A DNA stretch of 64,000 nucleotides, from the NCBI RefSeq assembly GCF_012650175.1, contig NZ_JAAILI010000079.1, positions 148,345-212,344 on the forward strand, read 5' to 3'. The stretch comes from Sphingomonas sp. S2M10 (GTDB taxonomy: Bacteria > Pseudomonadota > Alphaproteobacteria > Sphingomonadales > Sphingomonadaceae). A model generated the notes under the pieces. That model was not told where the DNA came from, searched no databases, and was given only the letters and a program-made list of their open reading frames with translations. A program made the translations under genes and the position numbers. Numbering within the stretch: the first letter of the stretch is position 1; each line of letters starts with the position of its first letter. Positions 1-8,600 of this stretch are shown piece after piece.

Positions 1-1422
1 CGCATCGCCAGCTGGAGCCGGGGCGTCGAGCTGCTGGACGGCTGGACCTCGGCGGATCTGGCGCAGGCCGGGCTGGCGCTCCATTATCCCTCCGCCGAGG
101 CGCGCGCCGGCAAGCCCCTGCGCGACCTGGAGCATGCCCGCGCCGCCGGTAGGCTGATCGAGGAAGGCTGGCGGATCCGCCGCGACGGCAGCGAATATCT
201 GGCGGAAGTGCAGCTGACCGCGCTGGTCGATGGCGACGGTTCGCTGCGCGGCTATGCCGAGGTGTTCCGCGACATCACCGACCAAAAGGCCTCGCAGACC
301 GCGCTCGCCGGCAGCGCGCTTCATCTCCGTTCGATCCTCGCCACCGTGCCCTCTGCGATGGTGGTGATCGACGACCAGGGCGTGATCCTGTCGTTCAGCG
401 CCGCCGCCGAGCGGCTGTTCGGCTGGACCGAGGCGGATGTGATCGGCCGCAACGTCAGCATGTTGATGCCCGCGCCCGATGCGCAGCTGCACGACAGCTA
501 TCTTGCCCGCTACATGACCACCGGCGAGCGGCGGGTGATCGGTATCGGCCGGATCGTCGTCGGCCAGCGGCGCGACGGCACCGATTTCCCGATGGAGCTG
601 CAGGTCGGCGAGGCGAGCAGTGACGGCCACCGCATCTTCACCGGCTTCATTCGCGACCTGACCGACGAGCAGCGCGCCGAGCTCCAGTTGAAGGAGCTGC
701 AGTCAGAGCTGATCCACGTCTCGCGACTCTCCGCCATGGGCACCATGGCGTCGACGCTGGCGCACGAGCTCAACCAGCCGCTGACCGCGATTGCCAACTA
801 TCTCGAGGCCGGCCGCAACCTGATGGCGCGCGCCAGCGACGATCCGGAGGATCAGGCGATGATCCAGGAGGCGATGGCGGAATCGGTCAAGGAGGCGCTC
901 AGGGCCGGCAATATCGTGCGGCGGTTGCGCGAGTTCGTCGCGCGCGGCGAAGCGGATATGGGGCTGGTCGATCTGCCCCGGCTGATCGACGAGGCAAGCC
1001 GGCTCGCGCTCACCGGATCGCGCGAGCTGGGCGTACGCGCCTTCTACGCGCTCGATCCGCACGCCACCGCGGTGCTGTGCGACCGGGTGCAGATCCAGCA
1101 GGTGCTGGTCAACCTGATCCGCAACGCGATCGAGGCGATGGCGGAAAGCCCGGTGCGCGAGATCACCATCGGCTCCGAAGTCGCCCCGCGCAACCTGGTG
1201 CGGGTATGGGTGGCGGACAGCGGCCCGGGCATCGCGCCCGAACAGGCGCCGCGGCTGTTCCAGGCCTTCGCCACTACCAAGGAGCGCGGCATGGGCCTCG
1301 GCCTGTCGATCTGCCGCACCATCGTCGAGGCGCATGGCGGCCGCATCTGGGCCGAACCCCGCGCCGACGGCGGCACGATCTTCAATTTCACCCTGATGTC
1401 CGCGAACGAGGAACCCGCATGA
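1..1422 (+). CDS. fixL: FixL-like oxygen-sensing PAS histidine kinase (5' end outside window)
   Basis: The reading frame is open from base 1, so the start lies upstream; 473 residues are visible. In order they are the end of one PAS domain, a second PAS domain (about residues 105-220), a HisKA dimerisation domain with the phospho-acceptor His255 in an H-box (AHELNQPL), and a HATPase_c domain with N, G1 (DSGPGI) and G2 (GMGLGL) boxes. The second PAS matches the FixL haem pocket: HDSY at 490-501 contains the residue equivalent to the Bradyrhizobium FixL haem-ligand His200, and the GIGR arginine (550-552) corresponds to Arg220. It probably senses O2 and phosphorylates FixJ, whose start overlaps this stop (ATGA). 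The haem assignment is by motif recall, not an alignment. Confidence 0.88.
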   Translation, partial: RIASWSRGVELLDGWTSADLAQAGLALHYPSAEARAGKPLRDLEHARAAGRLIEEGWRIRRDGSEYLAEVQLTALVDGDGSLRGYAEVFRDITDQKASQTALAGSALHLRSILATVPSAMVVIDDQGVILSFSAAAERLFGWTEADVIGRNVSMLMPAPDAQLHDSYLARYMTTGERRVIGIGRIVVGQRRDGTDFPMELQVGEASSDGHRIFTGFIRDLTDEQRAELQLKELQSELIHVSRLSAMGTMASTLAHELNQPLTAIANYLEAGRNLMARASDDPEDQAMIQEAMAESVKEALRAGNIVRRLREFVARGEADMGLVDLPRLIDEASRLALTGSRELGVRAFYALDPHATAVLCDRVQIQQVLVNLIRNAIEAMAESPVREITIGSEVAPRNLVRVWVADSGPGIAPEQAPRLFQAFATTKERGMGLGLSICRTIVEAHGGRIWAEPRADGGTIFNFTLMSANEEPA

Positions 1423-2033
1423 GCGAGCGCAAGCGCATCCATCTGGTCGACGACGAGGAATCGGTGCGCCGTTCGACGAGCTTCATGCTGCGCACGTCGG
1501 GCTATGATGTGGATACCTATCCCTCCGGCGTGGCGTTCCTGGAAAAAGTGGGGGACGCCCGCCCCGGCTGCATCCTGCTGGACGTGCGCATGCCCGAGAT
1601 GGACGGGATCGAGGTACAGGCCGAGCTCGCCCGACGCGGCGTGAAGCTGCCGGTGATCGTGCTGACCGGGCATGGCGATGTCGGCACCGCCGTCGCGGCG
1701 ATGAAGGGCGGCGCGATAGACTTCCTCGAAAAGCCGTTCGAGCAGGAGGCTTTGGTCCAGGCACTCGAACGCGGCTTCGAGCGGATGGAAGCGGGCGACG
1801 CCGCCATCGCTGGCCAGGCCGAGGCGGAGCGCCGCATCGCCCTGCTCTCCCCGCGCGAGCAGGACGTGCTGCGCGGGCTGGTGCGCGGGCATCCGAACAA
1901 GACGATCGCCTTCGACCTCGGCATCTCGCCGCGCACCGTCGAGGTCCACCGCGCCAATGCCATGGCGAAGCTGGAGGCGCGCAGCCTTTCCGAAGCGCTG
2001 CGGCTGGCCTTTGCCGCGGGGCTCGACGGGTAG
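1419..2033 (+). CDS. fixJ: FixJ-family response regulator
   Basis: This 204-residue protein has an N-terminal receiver domain and a C-terminal LuxR/FixJ helix-turn-helix. Receiver residues are visible: acidic cluster D11-D12-E13, phospho-acceptor D55 in LLDVRMP, T83 and K105 (EKPF). The HTH region carries LSPREQDVL and ISPRTVEVHRANAM. The start overlaps the FixL stop by 4 bp, so the two are translationally coupled and form a cognate pair. In the family, phosphorylated FixJ dimerises and activates microaerobic genes; targets are not visible here. The gene length is normal. Confidence 0.9.
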   Translation: MSERKRIHLVDDEESVRRSTSFMLRTSGYDVDTYPSGVAFLEKVGDARPGCILLDVRMPEMDGIEVQAELARRGVKLPVIVLTGHGDVGTAVAAMKGGAIDFLEKPFEQEALVQALERGFERMEAGDAAIAGQAEAERRIALLSPREQDVLRGLVRGHPNKTIAFDLGISPRTVEVHRANAMAKLEARSLSEALRLAFAAGLDG

Positions 2034-2143
2034 GACTGTCCCGCCCCGGCGCGTGCAAGCGGCTGGCAAGATGCGCCAGCGCGTGTATGGTCGGCGGGTT
2101 TGCTGGCAGGGATTCCGCCGGCGATGGGGACGAACACTTCAGA

Positions 2144-3397
2144 ATGACTCATTTCCCGATCGGCATTTTCGGGGTGCTGGCGATTTTGGCGATCGCCTTC
2201 CTGCTTTCCAGCAATCGCCGGGCGATCCGCCTGCGCATCGTCGGCCCCGCCTTCCTGCTGCAGGCCGGCATGGCAATCATCGTGCTGCGCACGTCCTGGG
2301 GCCAGGTGGCGCTGCACGGCATGGCGAACGGCGTCTCGGCGCTGCTCGGCTATGCCAGCGCGGGTACCCAGCTGCTGTTCGGCAATCTGGCCAAGCCGGA
2401 ACTGGGCGGCCAGAGCCTTGCCATTGCCGCGCTGCCGGTGATCATCTTCTTCGCCGCACTTGTGTCGATCCTCTACCATGTCGGCATCATGCAGCAGGTC
2501 GTCCGCTGGATCGGCGGCGCGATCGAGAAGGTGACCGGCGTCAGCAAGGTCGAATCGCTTTGTGCCGCGGCGAACATCTTCGTCGGCCAGAGCGAGGCGC
2601 CGCTGGTGATCCGCCCCTATCTCGCGCGGCTCACGCCCTCGCAGGTGTTCGCCGTGATGAGCGTGGGCATGGCCGGCGTGGCCGGCACCATCCTGGCCGC
2701 CTATGCGAGCCTGCTGGGACCGGCGTCGCTCCCCTATCTTCTCGCCGCATCGTTCATGGCGGCGCCGGGCGGGCTGATGATGGCCAAGATCATCATGCCG
2801 GACGAGCCTGCCGTCATTGATGCGCCCATGTCGGGCGAGGACGAGGTGATCCGTGTCGCCGAGGAAGATTTCCAGGAGGAACGCGCCGCCAACATCATCA
2901 TGGCCGCAGCCAACGGCGCCTCGACCGGCGTGAAGATCGCGGTGGCGGTGGGCGCGATGGTGCTTGCCTTCGTTGCGCTCGTGGCGCTGGCCAACGGGCT
3001 GCTCGGCATGGTCGGCGGCTGGTTCGGCTATCCCGGGCTCAGCTTCCAGGCGATCATCGGCACGATTTTCGCCCCCGTCATGTACCTGCTCGGCATCTCC
3101 TGGCACGAATCGCTCACGGCGGGCGGGTTGTTCGGCACCAAAGTGGTGCTCAACGAGTTCGTCGGCTTCATCGAGTTGGGCAAGGCGACCGACCTCGCGC
3201 CGCGTTCCAAGGCGATCATCACCTTCGCGCTCTGCGGCTTCGCCAATTTCAGCTCGATCGCGATCCAGATGGCGACCACCGGCAGCCTCGCGCCCAACCA
3301 GCGTCCGGTGATCGCGCGGCTGGGTATCAAGGCGCTGATCGCGGGGAGCCTCGCGAACCTGATGTCGGCGGCGCTGGCCGGGCTGCTGCTGCCCTGA
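2144..3397 (+). CDS. NupC/CNT family concentrative nucleoside transporter
   Basis: A 417-residue polytopic inner-membrane protein. It carries the CNT signatures GQSEAPLVIRPYL and NEFVGF, and the family arrangement of an N-terminal helix region, a gate domain and a core with two re-entrant loops. CNT proteins import nucleosides driven by H+ or Na+. The ATG at 2144 (MTHFPIGIF) was chosen because the preceding in-frame stretch back to 2087 is hydrophilic and unlike the family N-terminus. The gene stands alone 110 bp after fixJ and is followed by a perfect GC-rich hairpin. The nucleoside specificity cannot be read from sequence by eye. Confidence 0.88.
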   Translation: MTHFPIGIFGVLAILAIAFLLSSNRRAIRLRIVGPAFLLQAGMAIIVLRTSWGQVALHGMANGVSALLGYASAGTQLLFGNLAKPELGGQSLAIAALPVIIFFAALVSILYHVGIMQQVVRWIGGAIEKVTGVSKVESLCAAANIFVGQSEAPLVIRPYLARLTPSQVFAVMSVGMAGVAGTILAAYASLLGPASLPYLLAASFMAAPGGLMMAKIIMPDEPAVIDAPMSGEDEVIRVAEEDFQEERAANIIMAAANGASTGVKIAVAVGAMVLAFVALVALANGLLGMVGGWFGYPGLSFQAIIGTIFAPVMYLLGISWHESLTAGGLFGTKVVLNEFVGFIELGKATDLAPRSKAIITFALCGFANFSSIAIQMATTGSLAPNQRPVIARLGIKALIAGSLANLMSAALAGLLLP

Positions 3398-3407
3398 GCT
3401 TCTCTTC

Positions 3408-3429
3408 CCCCTCCCGCTTGCGGGAGGGG
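3408..3429. repeat. GC-rich perfect palindrome (REP/terminator-like)
   Basis: Ten-base arms (CCCCTCCCGC and GCGGGAGGGG) around a TT loop lie 10 bp past the transporter stop and before the convergently transcribed small zinc-ribbon gene. There is no T-run on either side, so it is more REP-like than a canonical intrinsic terminator. Related G/C-tract palindromes recur at 33.4 and 59.9 kb. Confidence 0.6.
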
Positions 3430-3451
3430 AGCGCAGATGGTGAGAGCCGAA

Positions 3452-3613
3452 CTACCCCCCGCCGATCCCTTCCACCACTTTCCCCGTCGCGCCGCAGTTC
3501 GGGCATTCGCCGCCATCGATCCGGCCCGAGCCGCCGCAGCGGCGGCAGATATCTTCGCCGGTGCCCGGGGTGCCGGGGGCAGCGTCGTCGCCGGGATTGA
3601 GGGGTTCGGCCAT
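3452..3613 (-). CDS. Small DnaJ-like zinc-ribbon protein
   Basis: A 53-residue ORF starting ATG at 3613. It carries two Cys pairs, CRRCGGSG and CPNCGATG, spaced 12 residues apart. This is one repeat of the CxxCxGxG zinc-binding module of DnaJ and related proteins. The remainder is a Pro/Gly/Asp-rich N-terminal tail and a short Gly tail. The stop of the upstream cupin gene lies 10 bp away on the same strand, so the two are probably cotranscribed. The function is unknown; a structural zinc mini-protein or RNA/protein-binding adaptor is a guess. Confidence 0.72.
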   Translation of the reverse strand: MAEPLNPGDDAAPGTPGTGEDICRRCGGSGRIDGGECPNCGATGKVVEGIGGG

Positions 3614-3623
3614 GGTCCTGCTC

Positions 3624-4265
3624 CTATCCGTCGCAATGTACGGCGAGCCAAACGCTCGGACGGTCGCGCGCGGTCCACGTCACCCAATGTTTCTGGCCCG
3701 CCCGGATCAGCAGATGGTCGCCCGGCCCGAGCCGCACCTCGGCCGAATCTTCGACGCGGATACCCGCCGAGCCTTCGAGCAGCACCACCCATTCGTCCCA
3801 GTCCTGCACCATCGGCGCGTCGTCCGGGGTGGCCTGTCCGCGCGAGACGATACGCTCGACGCGGATGCCGGGACGTTTCAGCAGATCGGTGAACACCTCG
3901 TCATGCTTCGCCTCAGGCAGATCGCGCAACAGATTGGCGACCTCGGGCTGGAAGCGCGGCCTGGGTGGCGGTGCTGGCGTGGGCTTGGGCTTGGGCGCGG
4001 ACTTGGACTTGGGCGCCCGCTTCGGCCCCGGCGTCGTCTCTACCGACGTGCTCCAGTCGATCCGCATGCAGCCGCGCAGGAATTCGCGGATCGCCGCGGC
4101 ATCGGCGGTCAGCCCGCCCGCCCCGAAGCCGAACACCTCCGCCCCGCCCGCATCCTTCAGCCCATACAGCCCAAAGTCGCCCCCGGCCTTGCGACGCCGC
4201 GACTTGACCAGCTTCAGCCCGCGATGCGTCGCCATCGCCCGCAGCTCGTCGTCCTGTTCCGCCAC
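3624..4265 (-). CDS. Cupin-domain protein with an extra N-terminal domain
   Basis: A 213-residue protein. The GTG start at 4265 is supported by an AAGGAGG ribosome-binding site 4-10 bp upstream. Residues 1-65 form a compact Gly-rich module of unknown family, and about 75-105 is a Lys/Pro/Ala-rich linker. Residues 120-213 are a small cupin beta-barrel (DWDEWVVLLEGSAGIR ... LGPGDHLLIRAGQKHWV) with the usual cupin motif spacing and a metal-site-like His. The gene is divergent from tgt with a 45 bp gap, so the promoters are back to back. The substrate is unknown, and the fusion of a cupin to this N-terminal domain is unusual. Confidence 0.75.
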   Translation of the reverse strand: MAEQDDELRAMATHRGLKLVKSRRRKAGGDFGLYGLKDAGGAEVFGFGAGGLTADAAAIREFLRGCMRIDWSTSVETTPGPKRAPKSKSAPKPKPTPAPPPRPRFQPEVANLLRDLPEAKHDEVFTDLLKRPGIRVERIVSRGQATPDDAPMVQDWDEWVVLLEGSAGIRVEDSAEVRLGPGDHLLIRAGQKHWVTWTARDRPSVWLAVHCDG

Positions 4266-4310
4266 ACGCCCCTCCTTGGATTCCGGCCCCAAACGCGCCA
4301 ATAGCGCGCC

Positions 4311-5441
4311 ATGCCCCGTTTCCAGTTCACCATCCACGCCACCGACGGCAAGGCGCGTCGCGGCACCATCGCGATGCAGCGCGGCGAGATCCGCACCCCC
4401 GCCTTCATGCCGGTCGGCACCGCCGCCACGGTGAAAGCCGTGAAGCCGCAGGACGTGCGCGCCTCGGGCGCCGACATCCTGCTTGGCAACACCTATCACC
4501 TGATGCTGCGCCCCACCGCCGAGCGTGTCGCGCGGCTGGGCGGCCTGCACAAGTTCATGGGCTGGGATCGGCCGATCCTCACCGATTCGGGCGGCTATCA
4601 GGTGATGAGCCTGTCCGAGCTGACCAAGCGCAGCGAGGAGGGCGTCGCCTTCGCCTCGCATCTCGACGGCTCGCGCCACATGATGAGCCCCGAGCGCTCG
4701 ATGGAGATCCAGCGGCTGCTCGGCTCCGACATCGTCATGGCGTTCGACGAGCTGGTGCCGACCACCTCGACCCGCGAGGTGCAGGTCAAGGCGATGGAAC
4801 GCTCGATGCGCTGGGCGAAGCGCAGCCGCGCGGGCTTCGATTCGGGCGAGGAGCATGCCGCCCGCGCGGCGCTGTTCGGCATCCAGCAGGGCGCGCTCGA
4901 CGAGGGCCTGCGCAAGGCCAGCGCCGACGCGCTGAAGGACATCGGCTTCGACGGCTATGCGGTCGGCGGCCTCGCGGTGGGCGAAGGGCAGGAGGCGATG
5001 TTCGGCGTGCTCGACTATGCCCCAGGCCAGCTGGACGAGAGCAAGCCGCGCTACCTGATGGGCGTCGGCAAGCCCGACGACATCGTCGGCGCGGTGGAGC
5101 GCGGCATCGACATGTTCGATTGCGTGCTGCCCACCCGCTCGGGCCGCACCGGCCAGGCGTTCACGCGAGCCGGGCCGATCAACATCCGCAACGCCAAGTT
5201 CGCCGAGGACCAGGGCCCGCTCGATCCCGCCTGCGCCTGCCCGGTCTGCAGCACCTGGAGCCGCGCCTATATTCACCACCTCGTCCGCGCCGGCGAGATC
5301 CTCGGCGCGATGCTGATGACCGAGCATAATCTCTGCTTCTATCAGAATCTGATGGCGGACCTGCGCGCGGCGATCGAGGAGCAACGGCTGACGGCGTTCG
5401 CGAACGACTTCCGGGCGAAGTATCAAGCGAAGCCGGGGTGA
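4311..5441 (+). CDS. tgt: Queuine/preQ1 tRNA-guanine transglycosylase
   Basis: A 376-residue enzyme that swaps guanine 34 of GUN-anticodon tRNAs for preQ1 in queuosine synthesis. The family's catalytic residues are present: D92 (TDSGGYQ) as general acid/base and D270 (FDCVLPTRSGRTG) as nucleophile. A zinc site is formed by C308, C310, C313 and H339. Length and start (MPRFQFTIHATD) match the family. A yhhQ-type queuosine-precursor transporter is found at 54.7 kb in the same window, which suggests salvage as well as synthesis. Confidence 0.97.
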   Translation: MPRFQFTIHATDGKARRGTIAMQRGEIRTPAFMPVGTAATVKAVKPQDVRASGADILLGNTYHLMLRPTAERVARLGGLHKFMGWDRPILTDSGGYQVMSLSELTKRSEEGVAFASHLDGSRHMMSPERSMEIQRLLGSDIVMAFDELVPTTSTREVQVKAMERSMRWAKRSRAGFDSGEEHAARAALFGIQQGALDEGLRKASADALKDIGFDGYAVGGLAVGEGQEAMFGVLDYAPGQLDESKPRYLMGVGKPDDIVGAVERGIDMFDCVLPTRSGRTGQAFTRAGPINIRNAKFAEDQGPLDPACACPVCSTWSRAYIHHLVRAGEILGAMLMTEHNLCFYQNLMADLRAAIEEQRLTAFANDFRAKYQAKPG

Positions 5442-5541
5442 TGGGCGGAAGCGACGCATTGCACTCTCGGGGCTGGTTCGCTTGCGTCCCAATAGCTGCC
5501 ATCCAGAGCTGCACCGGCGAACATCGAAAGCGGACAATCGC

Positions 5542-5877
5542 TCAGTAAATTTGTGGCAGAAGAGCTGCTCGGAACGAGGTTGCCGCGACGCGGCTTCGTG
5601 ACCAAACCAGGAGGTAACTAAGGATCGTCTCGTAATACACCGAGACCTTCGCTCCATCCCAAGCCGCGTCCGCTTCCACATAATCTTCGTACCGATCATA
5701 CGGGGGAAGGTTTAGGCCAGCCTCCGGGTGAACGGCAGCGAAGCGTTCTAAGATTTTCCGGTGCGGAGCCTCGTCATCCAGTAGGTCACTCCATGCTCTG
5801 AAACCCCAGCCACCGGCACCGCTGTTTACGTACTGCGGCAACGCAGAGACCTCTTCGACTTTTGAGTACAGCATCAT
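5542..5877 (-). CDS. Hypothetical protein, 111 residues
   Basis: An ORF of lower GC than its surroundings, starting with tandem ATG codons at 5877 and ending TGA at 5542. The product is acidic and rich in aromatic residues (WGFRAW, YDRYEDYVEADAAW, VYYETILSYLLVW) and looks like a folded soluble protein rather than a shadow ORF. It has no signal peptide, membrane segment or recognised motif. It is isolated between tgt and a glycosyltransferase-like gene; base composition suggests acquisition by transfer. It may be a lone member of a small accessory family. Confidence 0.5.
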   Translation of the reverse strand: MMLYSKVEEVSALPQYVNSGAGGWGFRAWSDLLDDEAPHRKILERFAAVHPEAGLNLPPYDRYEDYVEADAAWDGAKVSVYYETILSYLLVWSRSRVAATSFRAALLPQIY

Positions 5878-6050
5878 CAGTGATTGCTACTGCCGTTCCT
5901 GTCTGCTTTCCACCACATTCAGCCATTCGGCGCCTGGCGCTGGGCATGACTTCCAGGACTGCGCGACTAGGCAAAACTTGCCGCCCTGCCCCGCACGACG
6001 TTCCGGCCATCCTATAATCCGGGAAGGATCATCGTCGCCCGGAGCCTCGC

Positions 6051-7259
6051 TTGCCGCTTTCTCTCGATCGACCGCAGCGCGTGCTGTTCTACCTGCCGAT
6101 GGTGACGAACTGGTGGTTCGTCCATATCATCGAACCGTTGCTCCGCAGGCTCGCCGCCGAGCATGAGGTGCATGTGCTCGCCCCCGCGCCCTGGTCCGGC
6201 ACCGGCCTCGGTCCGGAGGAGATCGCGCGCTGCGCCGATCTGCCGGCGATCCGCTGGTACATCATGGACGGCCCGGATCATCCCAGCACGCGCACGATGC
6301 CCGAGGATGCGGACGGGCTGATCGGCTTCGTCCGCGATCTGGCACCCGACGTCGTGCTGTGCCGAACCGCCGACTATCAGACGATACGCTGCTTTCCCGG
6401 CACAGTGCGCCTCCTGATGGAAGGTCGGCTGGAGCCCTTCGCGCCGCCGCCGCGCTGGATCCTGCTTGCAGAGCGCCCGCATGACCATGGCCTGCCCGCT
6501 CCCCTGCCCGACGATGCGGCCGCGCGGCTGCGGGCGATGCTCGCACCGGCCTGGGACCATCTTCAGGCGCGACTCGCCCCGCCCCCGGGCGAGCGGGGAG
6601 CGCTGTTCGCCCGCTTCGGCATTCGCGACGACCGCCCACTGCTGCTGCTCCCGCTCGAATGCGAGACCGAGGACAATTTCTTCGCGATGCACCGCCCGGG
6701 GCCCAAGCCCAATGCCGCGCTGGTGCGTGCACTTGCGGCGGAGCTGGGCGATCGCTGCACGCTTGCGGTGTCCAACCACCCGCTCAACGACGCGCATGTC
6801 GATGCCGCAGCGCTGATCGAGGCGAGCGATGCGTGCGACAATGTCGTGTTGCTGCCGTCACGCATCGGCATCTTGCCCGCCACGCTTGCGATGGCGCGTC
6901 ACGCCGACGGGATGCTGGTCGGCGATTCCAAGACCTTTGCGCTGGCGGCGTTCTTCGGCGTGCCGATGCAGCGCCACTCGCGCTTCGCCTCGGGCGCGTG
7001 GCTCAACGCCTATGATGCGCCGGCGCCGTTTCTGGCCGACATTGCCGCAGGCACCGCCCGACGTCCGGAGCCTGAAGCCGCGCGGCAATGGTTCGCCCAA
7101 TATCTGCTGAACGACGCCATCGACCCGCTGGATGCCGGGGACGATGTGCTGGCGCATCTCGTGCGGCCAGTGGATCCGGAACGCTGGGATCGGGCGCTTG
7201 CGCGGCTGGAGCAGACGCTCCCCGCGCTGTTCCCGGCCGAGGCTCAGGCCAGCGGGTAG
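6051..7259 (+). CDS. GT-B-fold glycosyltransferase-like protein
   Basis: A 402-residue protein. The TTG start at 6051 has GGAG 6 bp upstream. The N-terminus (RVLFYLPMVTNWWFVHIIEP) is the first Rossmann strand and helix of a GT-B-type protein. The C-terminal half has a second domain with a nucleotide-binding-like segment (DGMLVGDSKTFALAAFFGVP) resembling CDP-glycerol or capsule-type transferases. There is no signal peptide. It is not in an obvious polysaccharide locus, so the donor and acceptor are unknown. Its 3' end overlaps the convergent Mth938-like gene by 16 bp. The family is inferred from fold-like patterns only. Confidence 0.55.
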   Translation: MPLSLDRPQRVLFYLPMVTNWWFVHIIEPLLRRLAAEHEVHVLAPAPWSGTGLGPEEIARCADLPAIRWYIMDGPDHPSTRTMPEDADGLIGFVRDLAPDVVLCRTADYQTIRCFPGTVRLLMEGRLEPFAPPPRWILLAERPHDHGLPAPLPDDAAARLRAMLAPAWDHLQARLAPPPGERGALFARFGIRDDRPLLLLPLECETEDNFFAMHRPGPKPNAALVRALAAELGDRCTLAVSNHPLNDAHVDAAALIEASDACDNVVLLPSRIGILPATLAMARHADGMLVGDSKTFALAAFFGVPMQRHSRFASGAWLNAYDAPAPFLADIAAGTARRPEPEAARQWFAQYLLNDAIDPLDAGDDVLAHLVRPVDPERWDRALARLEQTLPALFPAEAQASG

Positions 7260-7615
7260 AGCGCGCCCGCCACCCAGCGCAGCTCGGCGCGCAGCACGCC
7301 CCAGGCGCGCGCCGCCGCGCGGCTGTCCATCGCTTCCACGCCGATGCCGCGCTTCTCCAGCGCCTTCACCAGGCCGAGCGGCGGGCGCACCAGCGTCGCA
7401 CCGGTCCCGAGCAGCAGGAATTCGGGCTGCGGATCGAGGGCGAAGGCGGCTTCCAGGTCCGTCTCGGTCAGTTCCGCAACTGCGGGGGGCGACCAGCCGT
7501 CCGCGCGCTGCGGGGTGATGATCAGCCCGTGATAGACATTCTCGTCGACGCGGAAGCCGCCACCGGAAAATCCGGAGATCAGCGGCCCCTCGGCGCTGCG
7601 CCGCTCGATCTTCAC
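7244..7615 (-). CDS. Mth938-like (DUF498, NDUFAF3-related) protein
   Basis: A 123-residue protein with GTG start at 7615, one base after the secF stop region. The sequence has the family pattern: a Gly-rich N-terminus (ISGFSGGGFRVDENVYHG), central LLLGTGATLVRPP, and EAMDSRAAARAWGVLRAE near the end. In alphaproteobacteria this gene habitually follows secDF, and its mitochondrial relative NDUFAF3 is a complex I assembly factor. Its bacterial role is not established. It ends in a 16 bp tail-to-tail overlap with the gene at 6051-7259. Confidence 0.85.
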   Translation of the reverse strand: MKIERRSAEGPLISGFSGGGFRVDENVYHGLIITPQRADGWSPPAVAELTETDLEAAFALDPQPEFLLLGTGATLVRPPLGLVKALEKRGIGVEAMDSRAAARAWGVLRAELRWVAGALYPLA

Positions 7616-7616
7616 C

Positions 7617-8588
7617 TCAGGGCCGCTCGCGCGGCGCCACGCGCTCGGCGTTGCTGGCGATCGAGTCGGCCTTCTCCGGCTTCACGCCGGGCTTCAGCCC
7701 CAGCGTGATCAGCAGCGAGGACGAGACATAGATCGACGAATAGGTGCCGACCACGATGCCGAGCATCATCGCCGAGGTGAAGCCCCGCAGCACGTGCCCG
7801 CCCCAGATCAGCAGCGAGGCAAGTGCGAGCAGGATGGTGAGCGAGGTCATCACGGTACGCGGCAGCGTTTCGTTGACCGACAGGTCGATCAGCTCGCTCA
7901 TCCCCATCTTGCGGTACTTGCGCATGTTCTCGCGGATGCGGTCGTCGATCACCATCTTGTCGTTGATCGAATAGCCGATGATCGTCAGCACCGCCGCGAC
8001 GATATTCAGGTCGAACACCATCCTCGTCAGCGCGAAGAAGCCCAGCGTCATCAGCACGTCGTGCAGGATGGCGACCGCGGTGGAGACGCCGAACTGCCAT
8101 TCGTAGCGCAGCCAGGAGAAGATCGCGATGCCGACGATCGCCAGCACCACCGCGAGCACGCCGTTGCGAATCAGCTCGCCCGAGACCTTGCCGGAGACGG
8201 TCGAGTAGGTGGAGAAGGTCGCGCCGGGGAACTTGGCCGCCACCGCGCTCTTCACCCGCTCCACCATCGCGTTGGTCGCGCCGGGGTCGTTCGACTTCGG
8301 CACGGGCAGGCGGATGGTGACGAGGTTCTTGCCGCCCATCTCCTGCAGCGTTGTCTCGCCATAGCCGAGCGCATTGACGGTCGAGCGCAGCTCGTCGAGC
8401 GGCGGGGCCGAGGCGAACTTCTCCTCGATCGACACACCGCCGATGAAGTCCACGCCGAAGTTGAGGCCACGTGCCGCGACCAGACCGATTGCGGCCACCG
8501 TCAGCAGCGCAGTGATCGCGAAGGCGATGAACCGGACACGGACGAAGCCGATATTGGTGTTGTCGGGAACGATCTTGAGGAGCCGCAT
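7617..8588 (-). CDS. secF: Protein translocase subunit SecF
   Basis: A 323-residue inner-membrane protein with the SecF topology: one N-terminal helix, a periplasmic domain (GVDFIGGVSIE is the D1-type motif), then five C-terminal helices containing VVLAIVGIAIFSWLRYEW and the conserved GYSINDKMVIDDRIREN. SecF joins SecD and YajC to use the proton gradient to complete Sec export. It lies 12 bp downstream of secD in one operon. The next gene starts one base after its stop. Confidence 0.97.
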   Translation of the reverse strand: MRLLKIVPDNTNIGFVRVRFIAFAITALLTVAAIGLVAARGLNFGVDFIGGVSIEEKFASAPPLDELRSTVNALGYGETTLQEMGGKNLVTIRLPVPKSNDPGATNAMVERVKSAVAAKFPGATFSTYSTVSGKVSGELIRNGVLAVVLAIVGIAIFSWLRYEWQFGVSTAVAILHDVLMTLGFFALTRMVFDLNIVAAVLTIIGYSINDKMVIDDRIRENMRKYRKMGMSELIDLSVNETLPRTVMTSLTILLALASLLIWGGHVLRGFTSAMMLGIVVGTYSSIYVSSSLLITLGLKPGVKPEKADSIASNAERVAPRERP

Positions 8589-8600
8589 GTCGGCGCTTCC

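Noticed and set aside
5786..6010. 74-codon minus frame upstream of the hypothetical gene at 5542
   Set aside because: No ribosome-binding site, atypical composition, overlaps the better 111-residue ORF.
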